64,000 nt of DNA from Nicotiana tabacum (lineage: Eukaryota > Streptophyta > Magnoliopsida > Solanales > Solanaceae), in the NCBI RefSeq assembly GCF_000715075.1, contig NC_134082.1, positions 58,367,466 to 58,431,465 on the forward strand, read 5' to 3'. The position numbers and the translations under genes are program-made. The notes beneath the pieces are model-generated. The model did not search any database. It was not told the origin of the DNA and was given only the letters and a program-made list of their open reading frames with translations. Positions within the stretch are counted from its first letter, which is position 1. The number at the start of each line of letters is the position of its first letter. Shown here one piece after another: positions 12,370 to 25,695 of the stretch.

Positions 12370-13430
12370 TTAGCTTTAACTGTACCAAAAAATTCAAGTA
12401 AAGGAGCAAAGGGAGATAGTCTTAGGGAATGTGGCAGATTCGTCATTCGCCCTAGCGTGGTCTCAACGCCCTAGCGTGGTTGGGGGAAAGTTGGTTTGTG
12501 TCAAACACAGTATTGTATTACCCTGACCTCTAATATGGTTATGCTACGAAGTTTGGTAGGTGAAACGAATTACTGTATTTTTAAGAAAAACCATGTTGAA
12601 AAGCTTTGTTTTAAGACAAATGTCGTCGTTCTGGATTATGACATGTTACAAAATGTTCTCCTCATGCGAGCGTCTTTTCTTGAAAACTCTGCCTTGTTGA
12701 CATCGATCCTTCGCGATGCATGATGACGTGGTTGCGTGCCGTTGCGACTACGTCCTAATTCAAACTAATGCATTACAAAGATGTTCCTAAGATTATGAAC
12801 GAACCCTTTCAGGTTGCCTGCATATCCAAACCAGAATCAGGTTTGAATGTAGTTCGTGGATGATGATAAAATATGATAAAGGTGACTGTGCATGACTCAG
12901 GCAACCTACTTATCCAAATGGAATCCGGTCGAAGATGTAGTTTGATTAAAAAAGATGCAAAAATGATGATTAAGCATGAAATGGCTGAGTCTCACTCAGA
13001 CTGCCTACGTATCCAAATGGAATCGAGATGTAGTTCAATAACAAAAGATGATTGAATCCGATGAGGATTGCCAATGTATTCCTTTCTAAAGAAATCAAGT
13101 TGATGTAGCTCCGGAGCAACATACAAAAGTGATAGTTGGTTTTTCTATTACAAAAGAAATGGGGAGAGAAAACGAACCTTACGTGGGTTACCTACGTATC
13201 CCTCCCCGGGAATTCAGGTTGAACATAGTTCTGTTACAGAAAAACCTAACTCTATTATTCTTCAAACATAGTGTCTCTTGATTGCGTCTTAGTTGGTGGG
13301 CTTCGTGTTGACTCTTCCATACATTTCTGCCAAGACCAGAGCTCCACCCGACAATACTTAAAAACCACATAAGGACCTTACTAGTTTGGTACGAACTTTC
13401 CTTTGGCTTCCTCTTAGTGGGGAAAGATTT
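12370..13430 (-). other. Non-coding stretch between pol and 3' LTR of the Tat/Ogre element
   Basis: No gene recognised. Loose repeats of CCTACGTATCC-like strings occur (near 12907, 13004, 13190). This belongs to the long untranslated 3' region of the element. Confidence 0.5.
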
Positions 13431-13433
13431 TCT

Positions 13434-14424
13434 TCAGGACCAACTACCCTGGTGCGCGAACAAGTGAGGCTTCACTCTCTTGTTAAAGGCACTGTCCATC
13501 CTATTCGAATATAGTTGACCATCGCATACCATATCCATTCTTTTCTCGTCGATGAGCATGAGTTGCTCATGTCTGACTCGTATCCACTCTGGGCCATCCA
13601 TCTTGGCCTCTTGAATGACCCTTAAAGATGGTATCTCGACTTCTACGGGTATCACAACTTCAGTGTTGTATACTAACATGTATGCGTTGCCCCGGTAGAT
13701 GTTCTCATGGTGGTCCGATAACCCAGTAACACAAAATATAGTTTCTCATCCCATTGCCTGTGATTGTCTAATACCTTTCGTAGAATCCTCTTAATATTCT
13801 TTTTGGATGCCTTGACTAACCCATTCATTTGTGGTCTATAGGCTATGGAATTTCGGTGGATGATCCTGAACTTCTTGCATATTTCTCTCATGTGGTCGCT
13901 GTTGAGGTTTGTGGCACTGTTACTAATGATAGATTTCGGTATTCTAAATCTGTAGACGATGTTATTTCGAACAAAATTTGCCACTACCTTCTCAGTGACA
14001 GCCTTGTAGGTGGATGCTTCGACCCATTTAGTGAAATAATTGATAGCTCCCAAGATTAAGAGATGCACATTTAATGTGACAGGCTCTATGGGTCCAATCA
14101 CGTAAATGGCCCGAGCAAAAAATGGTCAGGGTGAACCCATCACCTTTAACTCATTTGGAATAACCCGGATAAAATCCCCATGAATTTGGCACTGGTGACA
14201 CTTTTGGATGTAGCAAATACTATCACTTTCCATAGTCATCCAAAAGTATCCAACTCTGAGATCTTCTTGGCTAATGTGAACCTATTTATGTAGGGTCTGC
14301 ATGTTCCTATACGTATTTCTTCTAATAACCTGGTTGCCTTGGCAGCATCTATACATCTCAACAAACTTAAATCTGGGGTCCTCCTGTACAAGACTTCCCC
14401 GTTGAGGAAAAAGTGGTTTTCCAA
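13434..14424 (-). pseudogene. Integrase of the Tat/Ogre element, catalytic residues lost
   Basis: Minus-strand frames give a zinc-binding/pre-integrase part (14236-14424), the integrase core (13673-14101) and a C-terminal part (13434-13679), separated by frameshifts. In the core, all three positions of the D-D-E triad are changed. The first Asp reads Asn in AINYFTKWVEAS, the second reads Asn in SIISNSATNL, and Glu reads Lys in GLVKASKKNIKR. Each change is G to A on the coding strand. The protein would have inserted the element into the genome. This copy cannot. Confidence in the family is high because flanking residues are well conserved. Confidence 0.82.
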
Positions 14425-14770
14425 CTTCCTGAGGGTTCGCTTTTGACCATTAGTAGCATTCTCTATGTATTCTCTGGTTGCAAGGAATTTTCTGTTGTTG
14501 TGATACCATGGCTTACCATCTGGATCTTCCTCTACATGGAATTAATCGTCTTGTTGATCCCTGATCTCTATCCTGATAGGGTCGATGTAGTTCCTGTCTA
14601 GATGCTGAATCATGGATGATAGAGTTGCAAGGGCATCGACAAACTCGTTTTAAATCCTGGGGACCTGCTTGAACCCAATCTTCATGAACTTCTTGCATAA
14701 CTCCTTCAAGCAGTGTAGGTATGGAAGGATCTTGACACTTTGGTGGACCATTCCCCTTGGACTTGGTGTA

Positions 14771-15673
14771 TCAATAGATTAACTCCCCTATGACCAAAAG
14801 TTTTTTGACATTCATGTTGAATACCATTTTGATCCCAAAGATGCATGCTTCGTATTCATCCATATTATTGGTACAAGGGAATCTTATCTTTGTCGATGTT
14901 GGATAGTGCTCGCAATATTCTGAAATTAGGACTGCCCCAATTCTAACTCCATTAAAGTTTGCTACTCCATTGAAAAACATTCTCCATCCGGGGTATGATT
15001 CTGCAATATCTTCTCCATCAAATAATACTTCTTCATCGGGAAAATACATAGTGAGTGGCTTGTAATCCCTATTTACTGGATTCTTTATGAGGTGGTCTTC
15101 TAAAGCTTGCCCCTTGATGGCCTTATGAGTTATGTACACAATGTCAAATTCATTTAGGAGAATTTTCCAGTTAGCTAGTTTTTCGCTACGCATCGGCTTC
15201 TGGAAGAAATACTTGAGCGGGTTGAGCCGAGATATCATATGTGTATTGCATGTTGTCATGTAATGCCTTAGTTTCTAGGTGATCCAAGTCAGAGCACAAT
15301 AAGTGTGTTCTATCAAAGTATATTTGGCCTCGCATGGTGTGAACTTCTTACTTAAGTAGTAGATGGCCTGCTCTTTTCTCCTAGTCTCGTTATGCTGTCC
15401 CAACACATAGCCGAAGGCGTTATCCAAGACTAACAAATATAGTAATAATGGCTTTCCAGGTTTGGGGTGAACCAATACTAGTGGATTTGGTAGATACTCC
15501 TTAATTCTATTGAAGGCTTTCTGGAACTCTTTTGTCCATTTTATGGCAGCATCCTTTTTCAGCAACTTGAAAATGGGTACACAGATTACCATGGAATGGA
15601 CTGTAAAGCGACAGATGTAATTTAATCTACCCAGGAAACTCATTACATCTTTCTTACTTTTTGGTGGTGGCAA
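14771..15673 (-). pseudogene. RNase H plus second (archaeal-like) RNase H of the Tat/Ogre element
   Basis: The 15275-15673 frame holds the end of RT (connection and thumb) and the first RNase H (YVLGQHNETRRKEQAIYYLS). The 14771-15259 frame holds the second RNase H domain, with GWRMFFNGVANFNG and TNNMDEYEACIFGIK. A second RNase H is diagnostic of the Tat lineage. Its first catalytic Asp (expected in F-D-G) reads Asn, again a G-to-A change. A stop and frame break near 15262 separate the two parts. Confidence 0.82.
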
Positions 15674-15680
15674 TTCCTAA

Positions 15681-16370
15681 ATGGCCTTGATTTTAGATGG
15701 GTCCTATTCTATCCCTTTCCTGCTTATGATGAAGCCCAACAGTTTTCAAGCACGTACTCCGAACGTGTACTTTGCTAGGTTCAACTTCAAATTGTACCTC
15801 CGCAGACGCTCGAAAAATTTCTTCAAATCGTCCAAGTGCTCTAAACTGTTTCAAGACTTGATGATGACATCATCCACATACACTTCAATCTCCTTATAAA
15901 TCATGTTGTGAAAAGGGATTGTCATGGCCCTCATGTAGGTGGCACCGGCATTCTTGAGACCGAATGGCATGACTCTATAGGAGTAGACTCCTCAAGGTGT
16001 GGTGAAGGCTATCTTTCTGCATGTTCCCCGTGCATCAGATTTGGTAGTACCCAACAAAACAATCCACAAACTACTACAGTTCATGGTTCTCGCAGTTGTC
16101 GATGAGGATATGGATATTTGGTAGAGGGGAGTCGTCCTTTGGACTATCTTTGTTGAGATCTCGATAATCCATGCATATACTGATCTTTCCATATTTCTTG
16201 GGTACTAGGGCAATATTTTCCAACAAGTTCAGATAATTGGTGACCCTTACTACATTCGCCTCTATCCGCTTGGTCACTTCCTCCATTATCCTCAAACTTA
16301 AATCGGGTTTGAACTTTCTAGGTTTCTGCTTGACCGGCTGTCTTGTAGGATCTGTGGGAAGTCGATGCAA
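15681..16370 (-). pseudogene. Reverse transcriptase of the Tat/Ogre element
   Basis: The frame at 16074-16370 carries the N-terminal RT motif KISICMDYRDLNKDSPKD. The catalytic YVDD box is readable on the minus strand near 15860-15880 (EVYVDDVII). Stops and frameshifts interrupt the region between. It would have copied the element's RNA to DNA. Confidence 0.8.
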
Positions 16371-17165
16371 AAAATGTCAGTACTTAATCCTGGCATGTCA
16401 TTATATAACCATGCGAACACGTCGATGTATTATTGGAGGAGCTCAACCAGTTTTTCCTTCTGCTCGACTTCTAGATGAATGTTGATTTTGGTTTCTTTCA
16501 CGTCTTCTTCACTTCCAAGGTTGACCACTTCCTTTTCTTCGAAGTTGGTCTTTTTCTAACTTGCCAACTTTTCAATCTCCTATGGGAAATTCTTGGCATC
16601 ATACGCTCGTCATACTACTAGTAATCTGGGTCGTTGCGCTCGATGGTTTCGTTACATGTCACAATCACGGAATGTAGGTTTTTAGCATTTTGATTATTGA
16701 AAAAAAAACTAAGTCTAAATGAAGTGGTAAATAAAGTTGTAATATTTTAAGAAAATGATTCTTTTTATTTCATCAAAATAGAAATGTCTTAAACGTTCAA
16801 AAGAGGCGAATGACAAAAAGGTACAAACACAGTGCAAACCTCAATTGACCATGCACTTATATAAAAAGAAAACTTTTACAGTTACGTACTACCAAGACTC
16901 CTGGAAAACTAATGATGGACTGGCGATCCAATTCCATAGCTCTTCTCCTGGTTCGGTATCCCTGATAATAGGTGTCTTGATGTTAGTCCATTCACATCAT
17001 TCTTCAATCATATTCACGAACAACCTTCCATCCCATCAATGATATCATCTACTGGTAATAAACTCTGACCCGGACTTGAAAGATGCTCTGGCACAAAAAC
17101 CTTTTTCCCGGAGCTACTACTATGAGCTTTTCCCACTGGACATTAGGTTCAATTGGCTTTGTGAT

Positions 17166-17825
17166 CTAGTCCGGCCTGGCTCCTAGCCCTATTCCTGGTT
17201 TGTATCCATATTTCATCATCTCCCTCATATCCATCTTGGATCTATACGGTGACTGCATTCCCAAGTTTTGCTTAATATTTACAATTTTGGTAGTTAGCAT
17301 GATTTCCACTACATGGAAAGTAACTTCATCTAGCCTTTCAATGAATGGAACAACATGCTCCAAATAAGCGAAGTGACCTCGCTCACCATGGACAATGATC
17401 TCCTAACACCCCCACTCAAATTTAATGCATTGGTGTAAAGTGGATGGGAAGGCCCCTTCCATGTGTATCCAAGGCTTTCCCAACAGCAAGTTGTACGAGG
17501 AAGAAAAATTGCTTGAAATAATATGGGAAATTTGATTGGCCCGATTTGCAAGGCCAAATAAATTTCTTCGATAACATACTTCTGCAAAACGTCAAAATCC
17601 CTCACCCTTACTTGGCTTTCTTTGACTTCCCTTAGATGGATTCCTAACTATCGTAAGGTAGAGAGCGGACAAATACTGACTCCCGACCCCCCATCGACTA
17701 GCACTCGAGACACCACTTTGTCCCCATATTTGATAGTGATATAAAGGGCTTTGTTGTGACTTACGCCTTCTATGGGAAGTTTGTCTCTTCTGAAAGTAGC
17801 ACATTAGCTTCGACCATTTTCCCAA
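17166..17825 (-). pseudogene. Protease region of the Tat/Ogre element, with G-patch-like motif
   Basis: The aspartic protease active site reads VDGGSG at 17681-17698 on the minus strand, within an LVDGGSGVSICPLSTL run. The downstream frame (17166-17363) carries MMKYGYKPGIGLGARPD, a glycine-spaced motif resembling a G-patch and common between protease and RT in Tat elements of Solanaceae. The linker at 16371-17165 that follows toward RT is degenerate and gives no recognisable domain. Confidence 0.7.
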
Positions 17826-20137
17826 TTATTGCCGCTAGCACCTCACTGGTGGTGTTGCTTGGTACGCTTACCTGCTTAGTACTTTCAAAAAGGCATCTTT
17901 ATGACTATCAGAGCTCATCAACAAGTCCATGATTGATATCTATGCTGGAGTTTTCTTCAGCTACTCCTCCACAGAGAACTCTTTGGTCGACATTCTCTTC
18001 ATAAACTCGGCGGCTTCTGGGTCTGTTATGTTCCTTCTTTGAATTTGCTCTCTCCTCAAGTTCCCTTGATTTGTATCTTCAATAACTTAGCCTCTCCCAG
18101 ACCTAGTCATACCATGGGCTACGGTAAAGTCTGTCATCTTGGCCTTTCCCTTCTGCTACTACGTCCATGGGACAATTTCGTATTCTCGATTCTCTTCTAC
18201 CACTATAACAACGACAGGTTGTCGCTAATAAGCCTGAACTGTCACTCTAGTTCTTACTTGTAATGTAATCATTGGAGCCCTTTTAGGTGGGATCATTGTG
18301 GCCTCTACATTTCCTATTGTGACAATCATTCCTTTCATATCATATTTTTTGTCCAATGTGATCATGTTGACTCCCTGGTTTCAGTGATTTGGCAACATAT
18401 TGCAATTCACATTGGGAGGCGCCAGAGTGCACTAAATGGATCTACTCTTGATATGTGTTTCAATATTATTTTTCACCTTAAAACAATCTTCAGTATCATG
18501 CCCAAGCACGTTGAAATAGTACACGCACCTTTTAGTTACATCAAAATACTTAGAGGGATACTTAGGAACCCTTACTTCCACTGGATGTATCAATCCTGCT
18601 CTTCTCAATCTCTTGAATACTTGGGCCAGAGGCTCAGCATTCGGGCTATAATTGTTAGGACCTCTCTCTTCAATATTGGGACGAGGGCATGGTGCATAAG
18701 CTGGTCAGTTTTGGTGTGTAGTGGTTTGGATAAGAGTATATTATCTTTGTGGGTTCAGGTTCTTACGGGCTCCATGGGGGTTGTATTATGATTGACGATG
18801 ATAATATGGCTGGGTATAATAGACAAGAGCGTAGGTAGGTGGTGGTGAATGGCTGTTTGGGGTATAGGAAGTGTTTCTATGATGTGGGTTGGGTTGATAG
18901 TAAGGGACAACTGCTGAGACCTCCGCTTTCTTCTTCTTTCCAATACCGATTGACCCTGATTGGATGTCCTTACTGGACGCTTGCAGTGCTACCATGGACT
19001 GTACTTTACAAGATTTATACCCTCTTCTAAGATCTCCCATCTTGACCAACTCGGGGAATTTCTGTCCCATCATTCCATTATTTTTTAAGTATATCCCTTC
19101 TTGGGATATGATGAAATACTTGATTAATTCATTGTTGTCCAACGGAGGTTGTACCCTAGCAGCCTCTAAACTCCACCGTCGTGAATATTCTTGGAACGAA
19201 TCAGATGGATTTTTCTATAGGTTCACCAGTACGAACATACCGGGAGTGATTTCTGTGTTGAATTGAAAGTGGTTCATGAAGTCCTCCGCCATATCTTGCC
19301 AAGTTCTCCAGTTTTGTGGATCTTGTCAAGTATACTGAGTGAGTGCTTCTCCCCTTAGTCTCTTTATAAATAACTTCATTCTTAGCTTCTCGTTCCTCCC
19401 CACTCCGATTAACTTGTCACAATATGCCTTCAAATGCGCGTGGGGGTCACCCGTCCCGTCGAAGATATCGAACTTTGGAGGCTTATACTCTATTGGAACA
19501 TCCATATCCGGATGGATACATAGATCCTCGTAGTCCAATCTATCACTTCCTTAGGAAACTTGCAGGTTCTTCATATGTTTTCTCAAGATTTGTAGTTGCT
19601 CAGATACTGACTCCTCTACCTTATACTTGGCTTCCCTCACCATCTCGGTGTATTGGTCAATCTGATAAGGCACCCTGACTGTGACATACGATGTAAAAGT
19701 AGGTTCAGAAATGGAACATATAGGGGGGACATATCGCTAATGAGTGGCAATATATGCCATATGTATGTGCTAATTTGCATGAGTGGCAAAAATGACTTTT
19801 TCACGAGGAGGGGTGTGAGTTGTGTTGGTAGTCATATGTGGGTTTTGTGGTGTTTGAACATATGTTGGTACGTAAGGAGTGTGGATAGGGGGATTTGGTG
19901 GGTTTGCAGGTATGACTTGAGTGGTAGGGACTGAAGTTGGAGTGTTGTTGTTTTGGCATGATGTGGAAGGAAAGTGGTCAAGAATCGATCCAAATAAGGA
20001 AAGTGAGGTGGTTGAGGAAGCGTTGTCATAACCAGATGTGCTAGTTTCCTGATATGATGTACTTCCTCCCTTAGAGACATTTCCTGGGCCATCCTAGGCA
20101 TGTGTTCATTATCCCTCGTATCGCACTTCTCCCTCAA
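17826..20137 (-). pseudogene. Gag of the Tat/Ogre element
   Basis: The best segment, at 19326-19538, contains KFDIFDGTGDPHAHLKAYCD and GEALTQYT, typical of the gag capsid-like domain of Tat elements. A proline-rich N-terminal part is readable at 19832-20137. The stretch toward 17826 is broken into short frames. It would have formed the virus-like particle. The plus-strand open frames here are shadows. Confidence 0.68.
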
Positions 20138-20495
20138 TATCCCTAGGCTATCGGCTATGACTATAGCATGCTTAGTCGGGTTTTTTTTATAATTGACATC
20201 TTTCCCTTTGATCTTAGATTTTATGGTGGTTTCGCCAGTTTCGGGTTAACACAAACAAACTTTTCTTTGGGGGGTAAAAATAAAGCAAAGGAAAAATAGG
20301 AAGAAAGCAAAGAACAGAAACGGGAGTCAGTTTCTTCATTTATACAAGTAGGAAATCACACAAATCAATTAATTAAGGATAATGCGTTTTCCTAGAATTT
20401 GTGGGACCTCTCATTACCAGAGGTAGGCCTAAATTGCAGATGTTTGACAAACATTTAGACTTGACGCATTTAGATCCGAAGCAAGTTTGTTTTCA

Positions 20496-22080
20496 TTAAT
20501 AATTTGGACTGAGATAAGTGGGAACAAAGATTACATCATATAGAACTGCATGGGCTTGAACAACTGGACCTTTAGGAAAAAGAAAATTGGGGATAAGGGT
20601 ACAAAGTGGGAAGGAAGGGGAAATCAACCAACTTCGAGTAACCATCGCCGGAGTCGGTTCCCATCTCTTCTTCTTCTTTTTCTTCTGTTTCTTCCTCCGG
20701 ATCTTCCTTCGGGTCGTCTTCAAACTCCTCCTCGTCATTGTTAAACTCTGACCCTTCCTCTGGATTTTCTTTTGGCTATGTACTAGACTCTATTTGGATT
20801 CACTCCACTACCTGGTCATTGTCTTCAACATGTGGCAACATGTGATCGATGAATCCTGGGACCACTTGCGGTGCATTAAAGTAGTCACAAGGTAATATGT
20901 CAGGATCTCATGGTAGATTTGCAAAGCATCTACTACGTCCTATAGCCAGGCTATACCCTCTCTGTTTGGTCGTGCCAGCTCATCTTCCTAACTGATCCAG
21001 ACATAATACTTAGGAGTGTACCACGAGTTTTGATCTATTGGCATTCTGACCAGGTCGTTCCACTCTTCTTGGATCCTTCTTATCCTAGGGATCAAAAATT
21101 GTCTGTTGCACTCATCTTCATATAGTGCTATCCTTGTCCATAGAGGCACATCCTGGATCATCCCGAATTATCGAAGAACCCGCAGGGGTGAGTATGGTTA
21201 GATGCTCTCAAGTCCGATTGGCTTAATGAAGTATTTCTGAGGAGTCCTTAAGATTTCTCTTCCACCTAACCATGATAACTCCCATTTGACCCATTCTCCA
21301 CTTAGATTGGTCAACATTTCCCTCCGCTCTTCTTGCCCTTGTGGGGAGACCCAATGTCCTATCCTCTTGTTGTGGTTGCGGATCATGTTGTTGACGCCCA
21401 CAAAGTAGTCAATGGTGGCCTCTCGCTGGAAGAAATGTTTTGTGGCCCAGATCTAAAGCAGCAAGTTACAACCCTTAAAGAAATCATACCATCGTGCACA
21501 TGCAGACTAAGCCCTCACAATCTCAACTGCCACCATCGGAACCAAAGTAGCTTGAAGGTTACCACAGAAGGTTGCTAGAACCATGGGTAATAAGTTGATT
21601 TTGATAGGCCTGAGACTCACTCACATTGCTTGGTCATACTGAAACTCTCCCGAATACCACTCATAGCTTTTGCAGTGTCCAAACCTGTCGAATAACTGAT
21701 CAAGGCTCACCCATGTGTTGTCGATATTTCTCAGACCCTGACTATTAGTCAGGCCTAAAACATCCAAGAACCTATAACCGGGCATAGTAACTGGTAGTAT
21801 TGGCTTCCTACCGTTGAACAGCAGCTCCGTAAAACTAGTAACTTCTTCCAATGCCAGTACTAACTCATAGTTGGCAAACTTGAACACCATCTTAGCCGGA
21901 TCCGAGAACTTTATCAGTAGGCGAGTAATCACCATGTCTGATGGATGTTTAGAAAAGCGGCCAGTGTCCCTAAGTGTGTCTGAATCTCATCTCTATGTTC
22001 CCAGTGAATGTTCTTCCACCACTGTTTCAACTTGTGTGGTGCTCGCATCACCATGTTAATCTCAAGATATTTTGGTTGAT
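20496..22080 (-). pseudogene. Extra ORF1 upstream of gag (Tat/Ogre)
   Basis: The 21621-21935 frame begins MVITRLLIKFSDPAKMVFKF and continues with VLALEEVTSF and a YRFLDVLGL segment. This is the pattern of the plant-mobile-domain-like ORF1 that precedes gag in Ogre-type elements. An acidic/lysine-rich run at 20600-20740 may be its C-terminal part. 20138-20495 between ORF1 and gag has no coding signal. Several frameshifts are present. Its molecular role is not established. Confidence 0.55.
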
Positions 22081-22660
22081 TTCCATTTTCTGAAGTGAAT
22101 AAAATAAAGTTTTTAATAAGTGTTTGCTTTGGATCTTTAAGTGTCTTGTCAGGTTTGTTTGTCTTTCCACAGAAATCATATCGTTGGGTATATGACCCGT
22201 TGACATTAGGGTAGCTTTCTTAATTGTGTGTCGATGCTAAGGACGGACTCACTTAAGGTTTATGCAGTATGACCTATTCTTGCTAGAGTAGACTTTTTCC
22301 TACTTTTGAGTTGGACTGAAGGTTGCGAGAAGTTATGTCAGTTGACCTGACAAAGCCATTCCCTGAAACTAGAGAGTTTTGAAAAGATGGTTCGGAGGGG
22401 TGTAAAAGACAACCCTCACGTGCCACTGTGTGTGATAGTGTACGTCTAAGACTAGATAGGAAAAAATGTGATGATAGTGTATATAAAGTAATAACATATA
22501 AGGGTGTAGCAACAATATGTTTGATAATAACCATAAAGAGCAAATAAAGCAGGTAAGCACGTAATTGCAAATTAGCTACAATTAAAGCAATGCACAATGA
22601 ATCTAAATTCCCAAATTTAGTCTAAGTCTACTAAGGTCAAAACCTAAGTGTGAATAACCA

Positions 22661-22674
22661 CAACAGAGTCGCCA
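22661..22674 (-). promoter_or_regulatory. Primer binding site of the Tat/Ogre element
   Basis: On the minus strand TGGCGACTCTGTTG directly follows the 5' LTR end. Elements of this lineage usually prime from tRNA-Arg. Matching to that tRNA was not computed here. Confidence 0.6.
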
Positions 22675-25600
22675 TGTTTTTGCACTCTATTTTGCACTAG
22701 TCAAAATAAGATTCAACTTGTGGTTTCTCTGTTGCTGATGAAAGAGAGTCGCCACCTAATACTTAAAGGTATACTAGGGTACCTATTTAATTACTAAAGG
22801 TTGTATTCTTTATTGTTCTACTAACTTGTGAGATCATGGGTAAGGGTTCATATTCTTCTAAGGGGAAGGTGTTAGACACCCCTTAAAATCTACCTAAGGT
22901 AGCTCCATAAGACTTAGACTAGATTTGAAATAAATTATTAGTACTATGCCTTAACTAGTGTTCTAAGGGTAAAGCTTACTGTATATTAGGACATAATTTC
23001 TACAAAGGGAAGTATGGTTTAAAGGAGATGGATTTAAAGGAAAGTCTTTTGGAAATTAGTGTTAGTATATATAAGCTTACAAGAAAACTTTGAAAGATGG
23101 AAACACTTATGTAAGTATGAAATGGAAATCAAGCTAAAGCCTTTGTATCATAAATCATGGAGGTTGGGGTCATTCTAATGTGGTAAAATAATATTATGCA
23201 AATGATTCTAAGATGTACCTTAGTTTTGAAATAGAAAACCGTTAGAAAACCTTTTATTTTAGTGTAGCAGCACCTTAGTATTTTCGAAATAGCTGACTCC
23301 TTTTGAAAGATTAAACCGCAGCAATTCTGATTTTTTTGAAAAGAGGGACGGTTGCCTTTGGGCTTCAAATATCTTTCAGAAAAGGGTTAGTAAAGCATGA
23401 TAAATTAATAACAGCTTATGATTAGTGGATATGAATTTCTAACTAAGGCTTCTGTTTAAATCCTAAGTTCTTTAGGCTTGCCTAAACCATTATATGAATT
23501 AATTTAATCTAATATATATACTTGTCACATACATAATGAGAGATAACAAATAGCAAAAAAGAACGAGCAATGACATAGTGCAAGCTAAGGAATGGCAAAA
23601 CAGTAAATAAAGAGATAAAATAAAAGGAGTGACTCTGGGAGGTTTGGGACTCAAAAGGAAGGCCCAGCAGTATCACATTACGAGTGACGGCAGACTCATG
23701 GACCATAGTAGAGCAGGACTTGGGCTTGAGTTCTTAATGAACTCAACATGCCCAAATCATTTGTACATGTCAAAAAAATAGAAAAGAAGGCCATTAGAAT
23801 AACAACATTGTATACATATCCATATATACAATTCTCAATAAACTAAGCAAGTAACCAAGAAAGCAGTAACACATTTATGATTTCAAATGAAACAATTAAG
23901 GGGAGAGGATAGAGGTATACTGGCCTCCTATTGAGTAGCAAACGAAATGAGTGTTCATGTTAGCCGTTAAGGAACCAAAGGTCAGCTATTTACTAGTGAA
24001 GAACTTAGAGCCAAAAGAAAGAGAGAGAACAGATGTTGAGTGAGAACTCAAAGACCTTAAGTGAAAATCTACTATATCTTTAATTTTTCAGAAAGAGTTA
24101 GGTGTATTAATTATGTCTGTTGAAGATATTAGGTGTTGTTAGGTGAGAATATTAAAGTACCTATTTATAGTGGCCATTGAGCCATTAGGGTTTCAGTGAA
24201 TTAAAAATGGTACTGGAGAGTGATGATTAATTGATAACATGAGCATAGTCGGGTAAAAATCAAAGAGACAGAGGGTAAAATCATTTAGGGATTCACCTGA
24301 GAAGAGGGAAGATAATCATTGATGTACGAGAGATTGATGGTCAGAACCGTAATACCTAGAGGTCATTGCATTTGACCTTTAGGTGTCGAATATCAACATT
24401 GAAGCCAGCTAGCATCCCAAACTCACTTTGATTTGAAAATACGGAGGAAAAGATCAGGTGAGTTGAAGTTTCGCCCTTTGGTCTGACTTCTTCAAAATAG
24501 GCTATTGAGAATAAATAGAGAAAATGGAAAGAAATGATAAGCTTCGTAGTACAAAGGCAGGACGGATGGCCATGCATGCCATAAATTTAAAAACATCATA
24601 TACTTTGAAGTTTCATCTTTGGGTTAAGGTTTTAGATTTGGGGCTATGAGTTTCAAAGGCGAAATGAGTAAGGATTCAGCGAGAATCATAGGTAATGAAG
24701 ATAGGAGGGACATTTTCTGGTCATGATTCATGACCTTACACTAATTAGTGCAAGTTTGGGTGATTGACGGTTTGAGAGTTTGAGAAAGATGAGAGAAGAA
24801 AGGGAAATAAGGGCAGAAGGAAAGGGAGGAAATTATTTAGGGTTTGAGGGACAGGGGTTGGTCTTTGGGGGATAAAGTTCGGAGATGGAATCTGAGCCAT
24901 TGATTATTTAGGTCAACGACCCTGATAATTTAGGGAATAAATAATAAAAATGAAAAATTATGGAGGTCGTTGGATCTTCTTGTTGTAATAGTTGAGATTA
25001 AATTTGATAAGGTATTAAAATTAAAGAAAAAACTGAGATAAAATGAGGGCTATTGATCTGTAGGGTGGACGATTGGGATATGTTGTATTTCTTTTGTGAG
25101 TGATAGAGATGGGTGATATGGCCCACTCAGATTGGCTCAAATGTGAGGGCATGGATTGCTATAGTGGAAAGAGAGGAACGAGTTTGGATTGGGTCAGATA
25201 GAATTGGGCTTGGGTATTGGGTTGCAGTTGATTTAAGGAATAACCACTTTGTGTTAAATTGAGGAATTGCAATTGCAGCCTTTTTAGTTTTTTAACCTCT
25301 TTAAAATTAATTTAATTAAACTTAATTATTTTCAACAAAATGTAATAAAAATTATCTACTAATTATTGTAATTAATTATTTATGAAATACTTTTTTTCTA
25401 AATTATACTAGTTTTGAATTATCAACATAGTAATCTAATTAATCGAAATTTGAGAAGTAATTTGTTAAATTAATTATAAAACCTCTATATAAAAATTATT
25501 TTAACAGTATAATGAGTATATTTGTAATTACGTAATACTAATACTAGGTTATTGATTTCAAAACTAAAATTTAATTTGTTTTGTAAAAATAGGTATTTAT

Positions 25601-25690
25601 TGGTAGAAAATACTTTCTAAACATTCATTATAAATTATTAAATATAAATAAATTAATTTTAAAAGGGATGATCAAAATTGGTTGTCAACA
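22675..25690 (-). mobile_element. 5' LTR of the Tat/Ogre element (3016 bp)
   Basis: Ends TGTT...AACA on either strand and aligns by eye to 4028-4370 and to about 8950-10867. It keeps about 760 bp (about 22985-23745) that the partner LTR has lost, and lacks about 2 kb that the partner has. The original LTR was therefore probably about 5 kb. No gene is supported inside. Confidence 0.85.
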
Positions 25691-25695
25691 GTAGT
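25691..25695. repeat. Target-site duplication GTAGT, right
   Basis: Identical to 4023-4027. The gag reading of the outer element resumes immediately after it. Confidence 0.85.

Larger units (their letters stand above)
4028..25690 (-). mobile_element. Nested Tat/Ogre-type gypsy retrotransposon, 21.7 kb
   Basis: Coding order on the minus strand, from high to low coordinates, is ORF1-like, gag, protease, RT, RNase H plus a second archaeal-like RNase H, then integrase. LTRs flank it at 22675-25690 (5') and 4028-10867 (3', enlarged by an insertion). A primer binding site adjoins the 5' LTR and a purine-rich tract adjoins the 3' LTR. Both ends carry GTAGT. The extra ORF before gag, the dual RNase H, very long LTRs and tandem repeats after pol are established traits of the Tat/Ogre lineage. 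All coding regions carry stops and frameshifts. The two LTRs differ at roughly one base in ten where I compared them by eye, indicating an old insertion. Confidence 0.85.
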
